Assembly (NCBI RefSeq): GCF_000003815.2
Contig: NW_023365713.1
Location: forward strand, 1-64,000
Reading direction: 5' to 3'
Length of the DNA stretch: 64,000 nt
Source of the DNA: Branchiostoma floridae
Taxonomy: Eukaryota > Chordata > Leptocardii > Amphioxiformes > Branchiostomatidae
The notes under the pieces were generated by a model that was not told where the DNA came from, did no database searches, and was given only the letters and a program-made list of their open reading frames with translations. Shown piece by piece: positions 9,851 through 23,300 of this stretch (position 1 is its first letter; each line of letters opens with the position of its first letter). The translations under genes were made by a program, and so were the position numbers.

Positions 9851-12150
9851 TTTCATAACTTTTTGAGACATTTAAGTTGTCTTTTCGGCAGACTAAAATA
9901 CATGTAAAATTCACGTAAACAAACACGACAGATTAAGTTACATTTACAAACGCTGAAAGTTTACGTAAAGGCCAGATGTATGTTTCCGATGCCTTTAATA
10001 GATCTTAAAATCTGCTGAAATATTTCTCCGCCTTTAAGGGCTTTATACGTATCTCTGAAACTTTGCTTAAATAGTTGTTTTCGTGCTGTGTTTGTAAACA
10101 GAGCTCAAATATTGAATTCTATGTATGGTCTGACATTTACACAAAGAGAAGTGTTATGCATTGGACTTTTTCATGACATATTTGATGCCAAAAGAGGAAA
10201 TCAAATAGTACAAGTGATCCACTAAAAGCCTTATTTCGTGAATCCCACATCACTCGGGTCATTTCAAATTCGTGGATCAATGTCTTGAGCACATTTACCA
10301 AGTCATTCTCATTCATACAGGGCATATAAAAAGTATGAAAGTTGTACATAAACAGTTTGAGACCTCTAAAAAGAAGGAATATTCTATTTTTTATTATCAA
10401 TTCTATCCGAATATGTTGGCATTCAAGAAAGATGAGCAAGTATATAATGAATTTCAGAAATTATCATCTTGTATTGCTCTACACGGCAATCCACCATTTC
10501 ACGTCGTCGAGGGAGGCAATGTGCATTAAGATCCAAGGTTGTTACTAACGCAAATAAATATGGTTCTAAAAGTACATTTACCCATAACTACCCTTCTATT
10601 AGAAGCATTGTACATGTGAACTGCACAAGTATCAAATTGAATGACCCAAGAAAAGTTTACTGAATTTTTTGCTCAAAGGCAATGGCATATCATACTAGCG
10701 TTTTAAAATTGTACATACGTATGACCTTTGAAGAACATATTGAATGGACCAAGTAGATTTTGTTATATTTCTATCCACATACTACGACATACTATTGATA
10801 TCGTACAGAAAGGCAGCTAATCGTATACCACACGGTATCGAGCATGGATTCATGAAGAAAAAAGATCGGTGTCATTACAATTATAAAACTATTATTTTCA
10901 CAATATCTTGTAAACCAACTTTTCAGGATGTGCTCAATTCCTTCATTTCGAATTATTGTTGCTAACTTGTAATTAGTATCAAAAGCTACAATTCGCCCTA
11001 ATTCGGAGTTTAAAAAAAGTCAAGCAATATCCAGGTTTTGAAAACGAAATTATACATATAATGTTAAGTTTTCTTATTCTATTTTGCCATTTCTGTGTGC
11101 ATGAAAAACATATGGAGGCTCAAGTATCACAATTTGTTCCCTGCAGGATGTGCAAACACCACTAGTGAGTTCAAAGGTTACTTTTAATATATAATATTAG
11201 GTTGGTATATATTTCACTAACGTTTGATAAAAACACTTACTTTTTTCAATAAGGAACATCTGGGGCCTCTTATATGCATAATGGATATCATAAAAACACT
11301 TAGGTATTTTATATTAGAAACATCTGGAACTTACCATATCCCCTAAAAGCTTTATAAACACAGCTAATTAAAATTTCTATACTGAAACGCCGGATTCCAA
11401 GGTACGCTTGGATACCAATGACCACATACTTGATATCCAGGACGTAGGTTCATTTGATCTGCATCATCCAATAATGGTTGAAATGTTTTTGTTTGCTTGA
11501 TACTTTAAAGTTTATATAATATGAGGTAAGGCTACGTACTTAGAATAAAGGAAATACGCATAATGCATGCCCTATGAAAGTTAATGATATATTAATTTTT
11601 TAGATTTCTAGAGCTTCTTGTATCTCTGCATTTGTCACAACACACTCCAGTTTATTACAATAATCAAGAGTTGAATTTTGCGGGATCAAAAGAATTCAGA
11701 ACCTTCAAATATGATGCTTCTGACGTAAATGAATATCATAAAACACTTGTGCTATTTCCTGTTAGAAACATCTGGAACCTCTTACATCCCATAAAAAACA
11801 CAAACACAGCTATTGAAAATATCTATACTCAAACGCCGGATTCCAAGGTACCCTTGGATACCAATGGCCACATACATGATATCATGGACAAAGGTTTATT
11901 TGATCCCTTCATCCAATAATAGTTGAAGTGTTTTCTATTTGCTTGAGACTTCAGCAGTTCCTTCATCTCCCATTATCAAAAACAGCTAAAGACTGACCAC
12001 TTCATACATGTATGAAATTCATAAGGCACGTTGAGTGTTTATAACTTACACCTCTCGTTCACGGTAAATATTGTTTTCTTCAAACATGGGGAACATAAAA
12101 TATATGTAATAACTCTGCTATTATTGGTATTGATACTTACGTTGAAGATG
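9851..12150. other. Intergenic DNA upstream of gene B, duplicated block
   Basis: No exon seen. 10080-10540 resembles 32510-32900 and 57060-57440 (shared markers TGAATTCTATGTATG, ATCACTCGGGTCATT, AAGAAAGATGAGCAAGTATA). 11220-12150 resembles 33220-33680. These blocks travelled with the gene duplications. Confidence 0.6.
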
Positions 12151-12218
12151 TGGGCACTCATACTATTTCCGTACGGTGGCATTTCCTTGTATGCTCTACA
12201 CTTGCGATGAGTATATAA
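12150..12218 (+). promoter_or_regulatory. Gene B core promoter (TATA box 12212-12218)
   Basis: GATGAGTATATAAGA with a consensus TATATAA. The 70 bases upstream (CCGTACGGTGGCATTTCC, TGTATGCTCTACACTT) recur at 33680 and, less well, at 55650, each time just before the same TATA box and the same non-coding exon. Conservation of the whole block across three loci supports promoter function. The start site should lie about 30 bases downstream, near 12240. Confidence 0.75.
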
Positions 12219-12239
12219 GAATGCAAGTTTTCTCTATCA

Positions 12240-12299
12240 GCAGGAGGCTCGGTGAGAGCCACGCGATACGGTCTTCAGCTACGTCTGGTAGACACTGAG
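12240..12299 (+). other. Gene B exon 1 (5'UTR)
   Basis: AGGAGGCTCGGTGAGAGCCA leading to GACACTGAG and a GTAAGC donor. There is no ATG in it. The same exon occurs at 33770-33827 and 55732-55790. The 5' end is set from TATA spacing and is approximate. Confidence 0.65.
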
Positions 12300-14260
12300 G
12301 TAAGCAATGTTCTGTCGCTTTATACATTTTCAGATGATGGGTAGCATTGCATTGATTTACCATTTTTAAATGAACACCTTCTGTTTCTGTAATTTAGATG
12401 AACATTAATTCAAAACTGACTTGTATCCTGCAAAACTTCTTTTGCACTATTGTATATGGTAAAATCAAGAATAGAGTAGTATTTTTTTGGCTAAGCGTTG
12501 ATGTCATTTTTTGTCATAAGCTAGTAAAGTAATAGTAGCGTGCAAATTACTTAAAATGCACCTTCCAAATATCACATAGGCTAAGCTTGGGAAATTATTT
12601 CCAAAACTTGTTGAGAGCAAATAGTTACCTTGCTTGATGTATTTTTACGCAGAAAAAAAGTTAAAATAGAGTAGGTTTTTTTTCATGTCATTCATGTTCT
12701 CCAATTGCACAGAAAGAGTATGGATGGAATCAATTCAATGCTACATTGTTTTAAACTTCATTTCAATACTACATTGCGAAATACCTTGGGGCCTCAATGT
12801 CAGAGTTACACACGGTGTATATCTGTTTCGAAATCTTGGTATAACTGCCCTTCAATATAACCAGCTTGTATGACGCTATGTAGGCTTGCAAATGTGCTTA
12901 ACAGTTAAACTCATGCATTTTCCTTGACGCTAAATTGTGAGCTTTGGGATTCCTATGAGCTTAGGTGACTGGGAGGTGGTAATATTGTTTTGGTTTACCT
13001 AGAGGTTACGGTCTGGCATTATGGAAGGTTTTGAGAATTGTTCCGAGCAGCCTTAATCTAGCTGTAGTTTTATTGTAAAATTATCTTCTCATCATTCACA
13101 GTGTAGACAGTGTAAACAGGTGTAGACACTGTGAATAGTTGAAATGTTTTCTGTTTGCATAAAACTTCAGCAGTTCCTTTATCTGTCATATCAATAATAA
13201 CAGCTGTAGATTGGCTACTTCATGGTTTTGTGAAATTTGCAAGGGTGGGTTAGGTGTTTATAACTTTTTATACCTGGCCACAGTTATTGTGTGTGATATT
13301 TTATATTGACAATAGATTTATATGATACCTTTTGTATCGCTGCATGTCACGTAGCAGTTTTATTACAAACACCACTCTTGATTTCAGTAGTCAAAAGAAT
13401 CCAAAGAACTCAGTGATCGCGTGTCTGATATCTACAACGCAAATGCATAACATGAAAAGTCGTTTTATTGGAAACATCTGGAACCTTTTATATCATATAA
13501 TCACTGTCTAAACATTGTCGCTTAAAATGTCTATACTCATACACTCATATTATCATGCATCCTTAGATACAATTTTTTCTTAGTTACTTCATATCCAGGA
13601 CTAGGGTTTATTTGATCTGCATCATACAATTATTAATAGTTGAAATGTTTTCTGTTTGCTTAAAACTTCAGCAGTTCCTTTATCTGTCATATCAATAATA
13701 ACAGCTGTAGATTGGCTAGTTCATGGCTTTATGAAATTCCCAAGGACAGTTAAGTGTTTACTACCTCTAGATCTGGCACTTGGTATGGGTAAATATCTAG
13801 TAAGCGGTCGATATACTACAATTGTGTTACCTTTGCCATTATTTGTTTACTTACGTTGAATATATGGACACACATGCAATTTCCGTACGGTGGTATTTTC
13901 TTGTATGCCCTACACTTCGGATGAGTGTATGTGGATGCTTAGCTTTATTTCGAGGCACAATGAAAACCATTGCAGTACTCGTTAACTACGATTAACTCTA
14001 TAGCATTCATAGCTTAAATCACATCAATCCTGGACAGATACATCTGGTGTCTATCCATCAAGCATACTGTAGGCATATTTATAAAATATATCAAGTGTCT
14101 GTCAGGGTCAATGCTCTTGTTTCTCATTCCTTATCTAGTTGGCCTTCAACAGCTAGAATAGTTATAAAGGACGCGTTTTGTCAATTCTGTATTGTGGAAG
14201 CTGTTTTTAGAAGTGAATAATGATATGCCCTACTCTACAGGCAACGAGCGTGCATTGCAG
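12300..14260 (+). other. Gene B intron 1
   Basis: No coding exon recognised. A segment at 13137-13260 recurs almost unchanged at 13640-13760 (marker CAGCAGTTCCTTTATCTGTC), an internal duplication of about 500 bp. 13860-13930 is a partial, TATA-less copy of the promoter block. Confidence 0.55.
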
Positions 14261-14284
14261 GTAGAACAGGGCGAGACCAAGTCC

Positions 14285-14329
14285 ATGCCCGTTTCTACCA
14301 TGAATATTTGGCAGAGCAAGCTGTTATAC
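14285..14329 (+). CDS. Gene B exon 2: start codon(s)
   Basis: Two in-frame ATGs: 14285 (MPVSTM..., weak context, T at -3) and 14300 ([11 protein letters not shown] at -3). Genes C and D have the same pair, so both were kept. Translation probably initiates at both or mostly at the second. The exon's acceptor is either the CAG before 14241 or before 14261. Donor GTAAGA, phase 0. Confidence 0.75.
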
Positions 14330-17300
14330 GTAAGAAGTCAAATTTTCTTACACTTATTTTGACGCCATGGGATTTGGTCAATTCAGCAATGTTCTCACTT
14401 GGCAAGGTACTTTGTAATTATTTGGCCTGTATCTGAGTATTTGATTAAACTTGGGCCTGAATAAGCAATTAGCCCCATAGGGTTGCCTACAAGAATAACT
14501 AAATTACTTAAATTGCAGGTCTTTGGGGCACTTTTTGTCCTTTTGATGACAGTCCGAGGAACGACCGGGGGTAAGGATTTTACTTTGAGTTACGAAAATG
14601 CCGATCTCTTTGTTAGGCCATGTTGCTTTGATCATATGGATGACATCCTCTTGGAACTCCAAAACTGATGCGAGCGAGCGAACAACAAAAAGTTTGGCCA
14701 AAAAAATAAGTATGAAATCTAAGTGGTCAGGAAGGTTGAACATACATGTAGGACTAAAAACACAAAGTATGGTATACCAAAAATTGAGACCTGAATATTC
14801 TGTACTATGGTACCTACCCCTACCAACAATAGTTTTTTTTCTGTTCTTTCACATTTCATTCTTTGACTTTATTTTCTCATTCTATGGCATTAGTTATATG
14901 TTTTCTGATACTTAGTTTCAATCTACGGCATATATGTGCTCATTTTACAGCTGCTTTGCACAATTTACTGTGTGGTCAAAAACATTTTTTTTGAAGCGGC
15001 CGAAAATTGATGCGAGCGCGGATGTCATCCATTGAACCAAATCAACAAGGTCTGATTACTTCATAAATCACGTATTATGCAACGTGATAAATGTACTGCA
15101 AAAATGGCTATTAGAAATTAGTCGGAAATGCATGTCCTAACATTTAAGTGCACAGTTGCATTGTGTGTATAACTGTACAGGATATATTGTAGTATAAGTA
15201 TGGTGATTATGGTTTATCCAGGTCTTTTTCTTATAGAAAAATAATGCATGATTCGGAACTCCAGCTTAAATTTGTGCCACGATTAAGACCACGGCCACGA
15301 AGAAAGTGGTTTAAATAGCAACCGAGCGTGCCACCATGTAGTCTTTGATAACATGTTTTTACGTTAAAATGTTCTTATAATATTACAGTCGTTCTCCTTG
15401 CAATTTTGTTCCCGAAAAACTTTTTTTGGGCAATCTTAGCTAATTTTGTAGGTAAATGTCTTAGGTAAGTAGTAATGTAGCGTACTTCATATCTAGTAAA
15501 TAGCGAAGAAAACATCAACCAACGGTAAGGCTTGATACAGTCATTACTGTAAATAATTTTGTTCAAACTATTTTGGCTCAGCTTGCACCAGGTCAAGTTG
15601 ACCGAAAAGTGTATTTCGAGCAATGCACAGCGTACAAAAGAAGTAGCATTTGCAATGTGATTTGACTCATTAGAAGGACTGGCTTTATCAACCCGACAAA
15701 ATCCTCGGAACTGACTGTGCAGTGCGGTTTGGGCTGATTTTATAAATATTTCATGTCCCCTCAACAGCCACTTCAGGGGGTAAAACTCCACCAGGGGCTA
15801 TAATTTCTTCGAACCCATCAACTGAATACTAATGGTGTGATGCATTTTTTTCAAAAACCATAAATAATACATGATTCTTTTTAACTGGCGTTCAAATTTT
15901 GCATATTTCAATAAGAATGCGCCAGTATTTTCTACGAGGCAGTATTTCATGAATCAAGAACAACAATTGAAGATAGGTAAAAGGCACTCAAAACGGGCTG
16001 AATACTAAGTTTCTTCCGTTGAATATCATTTATCCTCAAGTAAATTGTGACTTAACATTTTTGTTCATCGACCCGTAGCATCTACAGTGCACATCCAAAC
16101 AGGAAACAGCTATCATTGGTGGTTCGGCCGGGAAACACAGATTGATCTACGGCTAACTGTAGTACAGTCGGATGGGTCACAAAGAACATTCCTTTGTGAT
16201 TTTACTTGCGGTTCTTGGCACAATCGTTGCCGACCAGGACAGTAAGTATTTTTCAAGTAATTGTTAAACTTCAATTACTGTAGTTGATGATTGAGGACAA
16301 TGTCCTGATGGAGTCGTGTAAATATAGACAGTGCAAATCAGTTTTCCTTCCACAATAATGCCCTAGCAGTTCTAAATTCAGCATGGCAGGAAATGCCTCT
16401 AAGAGACTGTGTCTCCTTAAAAGACTTAGATTTAACTTACCATGTAATGACCTGAAAACAATCTACACTGGGGTTTATCAGGCGCGCAGATGTCATCCAT
16501 AAAATTAAATCAGTGTGGCCTTATCTAGAAATGCTTCTAAGGTGCCCGAAATTAACCTACCATCATCTGAGTTATAGCTACGAACGCACAGGCACAACCG
16601 CAATACCATCATGGAATGTGAGCCTTCACAGAGCTAATGAGATGATACTTGCTAGTGTACTCGTATGTAGGTTGAGGGCATGTGCTTCTAAGAGCATCTA
16701 ATCAAAGAAGACCGGGATCGAGGTCTCCCAGCAAATGCGCAATGGAATTAAGTATCTAAGATATATATAGATTAGCGAAACACAGTTGTTTTTATGGGTG
16801 ACACCAGACAAAACATAAGTAAAATTGAAAAGCAGAATACGAAAATATGTATACATAAAGGTTAAGGATATCATCCAAAAAAGGAATACTGTAGGAAACC
16901 ATGGCCAGAATTAAAAAGAAAACACTACACTTGGTACACAAGGCATGCTTAAAGTTTATGTATTTGAACTTTTAATTCACAACCTACAACTTACTATATT
17001 TCAGTGTCGACACAGTTTCCTGTGCCAATCTTAACGGCGTCTTGAGGAGTGTGTATTTGGGAATCACCCGTGAACAGCACTTTTGGCATTCGGATTGGAG
17101 GGTTGATTGGGTATACTTTGTGTGGCATATCATATGTAACTCTATCGGGTTATAGACATTACGATTAATACATATGTCACTTTTTATCTTTATGACAAGA
17201 AAAATCTATTCCTCGATTATTCAAATAATGTTCACAAACGTTAAAATCGTCAGAATCCTGCAATACCGCTTACTCTCTCTCTCTAAATTTCTTCCCTTTC

Positions 17301-20300
17301 TGTCTATCTTTTCATCCTTATCTACATGTATATCTATATCTGTATCTGTATAAATGCATTTTTCAAGCACAATGCGTTTAGAAATTTAACCCTGGTTAGT
17401 TCCATAATCATTGTTCTTTTCTCGGAAGGTAAGAGTGATTTACAACGGAGACCACTACTTCCTGCCCTACTGGGGACGACCCTTATACCCAGGTCAACAC
17501 GAAATCAATTTTGTCTCAGGTGGGTTGAAAATTTAACGATCGCATATGGCGAAGGCGGACAAAACCTGAAAGCTTAGGGCACAAAATATTTCGCTAAGAT
17601 GTTAGACCCGAGAGATACTCGCCAAAAAAACTAAAAAATAAACATCATCTTGGTCATAATGAACCGATCCTGAAGCACGGCTCTTTGTTAAATTCGATCA
17701 TGGCTCTGTTTCGAACGACGCCGACGCCTTAAAACAGTAGGACAGAACTAGGCGCCGCCGCTATTCAGCTGATAATACCGACTCACAACTGACTTCGGTT
17801 TAGCCTTTTCCCCCTGAATTCATTTTAGAACAGGCTAAAATAATGCGCTGCCTTCTTTGTGTAGGCTACATTTCCTGGGTTCTGTCATTTGAAGAAGGAT
17901 AAAAGGGCGTTATAAATTTGGTCAAAGCGGAAGCGGCCGCTTAGTTGCTGGTGGGAAGGAGTGTCCAGTTTCTGACATGCGGTTGATGCACGTGTATAGC
18001 AGGGCACGTATAGTTGTGACAGATGTTCTACTGCATTTTTGCATGCATTACAGCTGCATGTATGCTCATGACAAAAACGAAAACACCAGTACGAAGAAAG
18101 CAGCACGGCACTCGTTGATATGGAGCTTTTACTACACGCCATTTATAAGAAAATCGGATCCGCTAATGCAGAGTCCTGCTAATGCTTAAGTCCCGTCTCT
18201 TTTAGACGCACCCTGCTTTACACGAGCATCCTGTCCTCCAACAATGTAATGCTATGCAGTGAGATACGGCCTTTATTTTCATTTCTTATTAGTGATTTTT
18301 GATGATTCAAGGTGGTATCTCACTGCATTTGGGGCACTGGTGCTCCATTGCGGGGTTCGTTCACTGCGGTCGTGTTGCTTTTTGCCGATTTTTTTAAATT
18401 TTTATCTTGAAATTTTGCCTTAGACAAAAAAGGAAATTCGTTCTTTATCTCTAGAATTCGTATCTTTCGAACCCTGCACCGGTGCCGCAAGTGCAGTGAT
18501 ATGCTTAGCGGGGTTCTAAAGATTCTCAGCGAATTCCAGAGATAAAGAACGAATTTTCTTACATTTTCTTATATATATAATATTGTGTTGTCTTCTAAGT
18601 CATAATTTTACGAATTACGTAATATTCAAATAACCTGTAAGGTGGTGTCAGAAATTTTACCAAGAAAAACTGTTTTGGTAAAACAGCAAACAACACTAGA
18701 AAGGCCGACATTTGCTTGGGAGCAAATACAGCATATTTCAGCCATCTCCCTCCTCATGTAACGATAGACTGTTCCAAAATCACCCATGTGCAAAAATGGA
18801 ACACTTCTGCTTAAAATGACTTCTAACTACTAATCACACTTATGAGCAAAAATGAATCTTACAAAACCCCCGTCAAGAATGGACTCTTCTAGTGCACCCC
18901 ATGTAGAAAGGTATAATAGACGACTCCAAAAACACTTCCGCTAAGAAACAGAATTTTGAATCATCAGCCGTCCAAAACCATATTTGAAAAAAAAAAACCT
19001 CTGTGCAAGAATCGACTCTGCCTGTTATACCCCTATGTAAAGTGGAGCGATCCAAAAATACATCAGCTAAAATAGGACATCGACATAATCACCAAAGTCC
19101 ACAAAATGAATTTAGAAAAATACTCCCTTCGTCGAAGAATGGAATCTCCCAGCACACCCTGTTTAAAATTGCACAATAGACAAGTCCAGAAATACTCACA
19201 GTACATTGCCTTTTGTATAATAAGCAACCCAGTCCAAAACTGAATTTTAAAAAAGTCCCCCGTGCATGAATGGACTCTTCCAGATAACACCAGACTTGCT
19301 GATTGGCTGCCAAATCCTCCTCATGTTCAGTCTTCAGGTGGGGGTCAACTTCCATTCAACAAATGGAATTCGGAATCATCACCCATGTCCAAAACTGATT
19401 TTTTTTTAAATCCCCCCTATGTGCAAAAATGGACTGTCCCAGTAGTAGTCTTATGTCAAGTGGTTCAGTGAAAAAACACTTCCGCTAAAAAAACAATGGC
19501 ATTATCACCAAAGTCTAAAAGTAAATTTTAAAAAACACCCCCTGTCCAACAATGGACTCTTCCAGCAAAATGAGCTCGCTCATTGGCTGGTCATTAATTG
19601 GATTTACCTTGTCCTCCAACCACCTGGATGTCTATGGACTAGGTAGGTAGGTAGATAATTGGATCTACCTGACACACCTGTGGCCCTGACACACCAGAAT
19701 GACCTAGAGGTCGTTGACCTCGGCACTTCAACCTTACATATCCAAAACTCTCCCACAAAAACCTCCTTAAGGAGCCATTTTGAAGTGATTTATACCAAAT
19801 ATTATACATGGATCCTTTGAATAAGTATCTAGGGCACCTCTGTCCCAAATTTCAGGTCATTTGGATGTAATACCATGGTACAGGGGGACAAATTATACAG
19901 CTTTGGTCGAAAAGTTGCAATAAAACCTCAATAAAATCATTTAAGGAGCAGATATGAAAAAAATGAAAAAAACACATTTGGGTATTAGCCCACTCTACCC
20001 TTGTGCCAAATTCCAAGTCATTTGGTCAAGGAACGGCGGAGATGAATCGCTTTGAAAATTTGACAGGAGAAAGAAAGAAAGAAAGAAACATTACGAATAC
20101 AATATATTTCACCATACCTATGGTATGGCTGAAATATAAAAAACAGAAAAGCTTGTTTGTCGCACGAGATGTAGATAGGTCTAGCTGAGCAATAGTTAAG
20201 CAAAAGTCCAATCTACAGGACAAAATTACAATAAACCTACCAAGGCATAATATCACACAGATATAGTCCTAAATTGGACTCCCCGACGTGCGTCAGAGGT

Positions 20301-23300
20301 CAGGAAGAATCGGTACCATAGTTCATCACCCTTGACCTCAATCAAATTGTTATTGCAGCAAGGACGTGTACTCAACCATCAGCACCCAGGTATGGATACT
20401 ACAGCGGCGGAACGAGTCACAACACCCTTGGGTACCCACGGTGCTACCCAGGATACCAACTGACGTCGTCTTCTGACAGGAGCTATATCTGCTATGGAGG
20501 TTACCGATACCCAAAAAACCCAAGTGTGACATGCGGTATGATGATATTGCAATGCTCTAAATGAAATTTTTGTATCATTAACTTAGTGTTTCATTGTGTT
20601 TGTTCATGATTGGTTGGACGTTTTATGTATCGAAACCAAACGTAGGTGACAGATACAGGACACTAATCGGAACAACTAGTTGCGTTTTAGAGTAAGTCAC
20701 TTTAAGACTACATGACTCAAATGTTAAATAATAATCTTATTACCTGGATGTCTAACCTTCATCGACGTAATTAACGACGTGTTTTGTCTTATATTTGAAG
20801 CCCTTATTACACTTAAGTTATCATGTTAGAATTTATCATTTGCATGTCTATATAAATATGGGCAATTATACCCCTGTCTCACATTCAGGACTTCTCTAAC
20901 ATTGCCCATTATTACAGCTCAGCGCATTACATTTCATGTAAACTGTAAACTATTGTTTTTAAGTCACCGGATGTGCAAGTAATCCATGTCGAAATGGTGG
21001 ATCCTGTCAGAATCTGAATAACGGGTACAGATGTGACTGTGGCCCAGAATGGACAGGTGTCAACTGCGAAACAGGTAGATTAATTATTATCTTTGTGAGT
21101 GCCCGAAAAAGTATAACAGGTCCAGCATATTACGAAATTCTGTCAAAGTCAAAGACCGTATTTCATGACCTTTAAAAACACTTTTCACATGTATTCGAAT
21201 CGTTCGTCCCTTAGGATTTCTGAGACATGTCTGGTAAAGTTTCGAATAATAACATGGCAGTGATAGATTTGATGATGCATGTTGATAGTTAAGCCGGATG
21301 TACACCGCCATTTTATTTTTCCTATTCAAGTTTTGAATATTTTACATCATTGTTTCAATTCCAGATGTAAATGAATGCGACATCAACGATGGACAGGGTC
21401 CTTGTGACCCTCACAACGGGATCTGCCGAAATTTACCAGGAAGCTATCGCTGCTGGTGCAAAATTGGATTTGAGCTGAAGGACGATCAGCACGGGTGCAA
21501 AGGTATGCCAGAGAGTTATACAGGGTAAGATTAATCTAAACGTAAAAGTGTTTCTATAATTTTTTTTTTATTTCTACCTTTAGGCCCGATTATGCACAGG
21601 CCTACCTAAGCTGCCTTGTTTGGATTCACTGACAACTAGGTCCAGGTTCAGTTCCGGACCTCGATCCGGACCTGATCCTCTGGACCTGAACTGTAACTGT
21701 ACCTGGATTTTCTGTACCGGTACCCACCCCTTATTCCAACCATTGGGAGATCGGGGTGCCATGTTCGGTTTGATATGCATGACGAGGCCATGCACTTCTT
21801 TTAAACAGGACGTTAAGTTCCAAATCATCATTAACAAATATCATTTCGACTCGGGAGCTTTAAAAACGTATTTATACCAGTAGCACTTGATATCAAGGGG
21901 AACAACGAAAATACAATTGATATTACACCAACCGATCCGAATAAATCATTTTCAATACATCAGGTACTTATTGTTTTCATATATCCTTGCTTTCTTCTTG
22001 GTGTGCTTTTATGCTGACATTTTTTTTTAGATGTTGATGAGTGCCTCGACAACTCGGGAAGAGGTCCATGTGATCACATCTGTACGGACATGTTTGGGAG
22101 TTACCGCTGTTCTTGTAGAAACGGGAACGAACTAGGAGCTGATGGCTTCTCATGTGTTGGTACGTACATACGTACCTCTGCAAAATTGAATGGAAAAAGT
22201 TCACATTGGTTATCTTTTAGCTGTAGCTGTATGTCACTAAATTGTAACAAATTTGAGAATTTTCCGATATGTATTTTTTTTTATATTTCAGCCATACCAT
22301 AGGTATGGTGAAATATATTGTATTCGTAATGTTTCTTTCTTTCTTTCTTCTTTCTCCTGTCAAATCTTCAAATCGAATCAATTCCGCCATTTTTTGACCG
22401 AAATTTGGCACAAAGGTAGAGTAAGCCAATACCCCCAGGTGTTTTTTTCATTTTTTTCATATCTGCCTTAAAATGATTTTATTGAGGTTTTTGTCAATTT
22501 TTATGTATATTTCGGGCTCCTGTACCCTGGTATTACAGCCGAATGACATGAAATTTGGTACAGAGGTGCCTTGATCATATGCTCACCTAGATTCAATAAC
22601 AGTTTTGGCATACGGTACAACAAAATGCTTAATTTTGCGATTTTTGGCCATTTTTTGACCAAAAAAGGACATTTGTGGCTCCTGTAGCCTCGTTTTACAA
22701 CCAAATGATCTGAAATTTGGTATAAAAGTGCCCTTCAATTATGTCCACATAAATTCAATAAAAGTTTTCCCATACGGTAGAAAAAAATGCTTAATTTTGC
22801 GATTTTTGGCCATTTTTTTACCAAAAAAGGACATTTGTGGCTCCTGTAGCCTCGTTTTACAACCAAATGATCTGAAATTTTGTATAAAAGTGCCCTTTAA
22901 TTATGTGCACATAAATTCAATACAAGTTTTCCCATACGGTACAACAAAATGCTTAATTTTGCGATTTTATGGCCTTTTTTGACAAAATTTGGACATTTTT
23001 GGCTCCTGTTCCCTCGATTTACAACCTAATGACCCGTAAATTGGTAAAGGGGTGCTCTAGATATCTATTCAAATGACCCATGTATAATTTTTGGCATGGA
23101 CCACTTTAAAATGATATATTTGGGATTTCTTTGGTCATTTTCCAATGGCCAAAGGGGTCAACGACCTCAAGGCCTATTGTTGCATGAGGGAGATGGCTGA
23201 AATATGCTGTATTTGCTCTCAAGCAAATGTCGGCCTTTCTAGTTTTAAATAATTTCACAACCTCTATTTCTATAGATGCTGATAACTGTCGGTTTAACCC

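Noticed and set aside
16172-16241. Open frame MGHKEHSF...VADQD with a GTAAGT donor, looking like a second signal-peptide start
   Set aside because: The same bases in another frame form the end of PLAT-like exon 4, which aligns with C and D and keeps the phases. The leader-like frame is a shadow.
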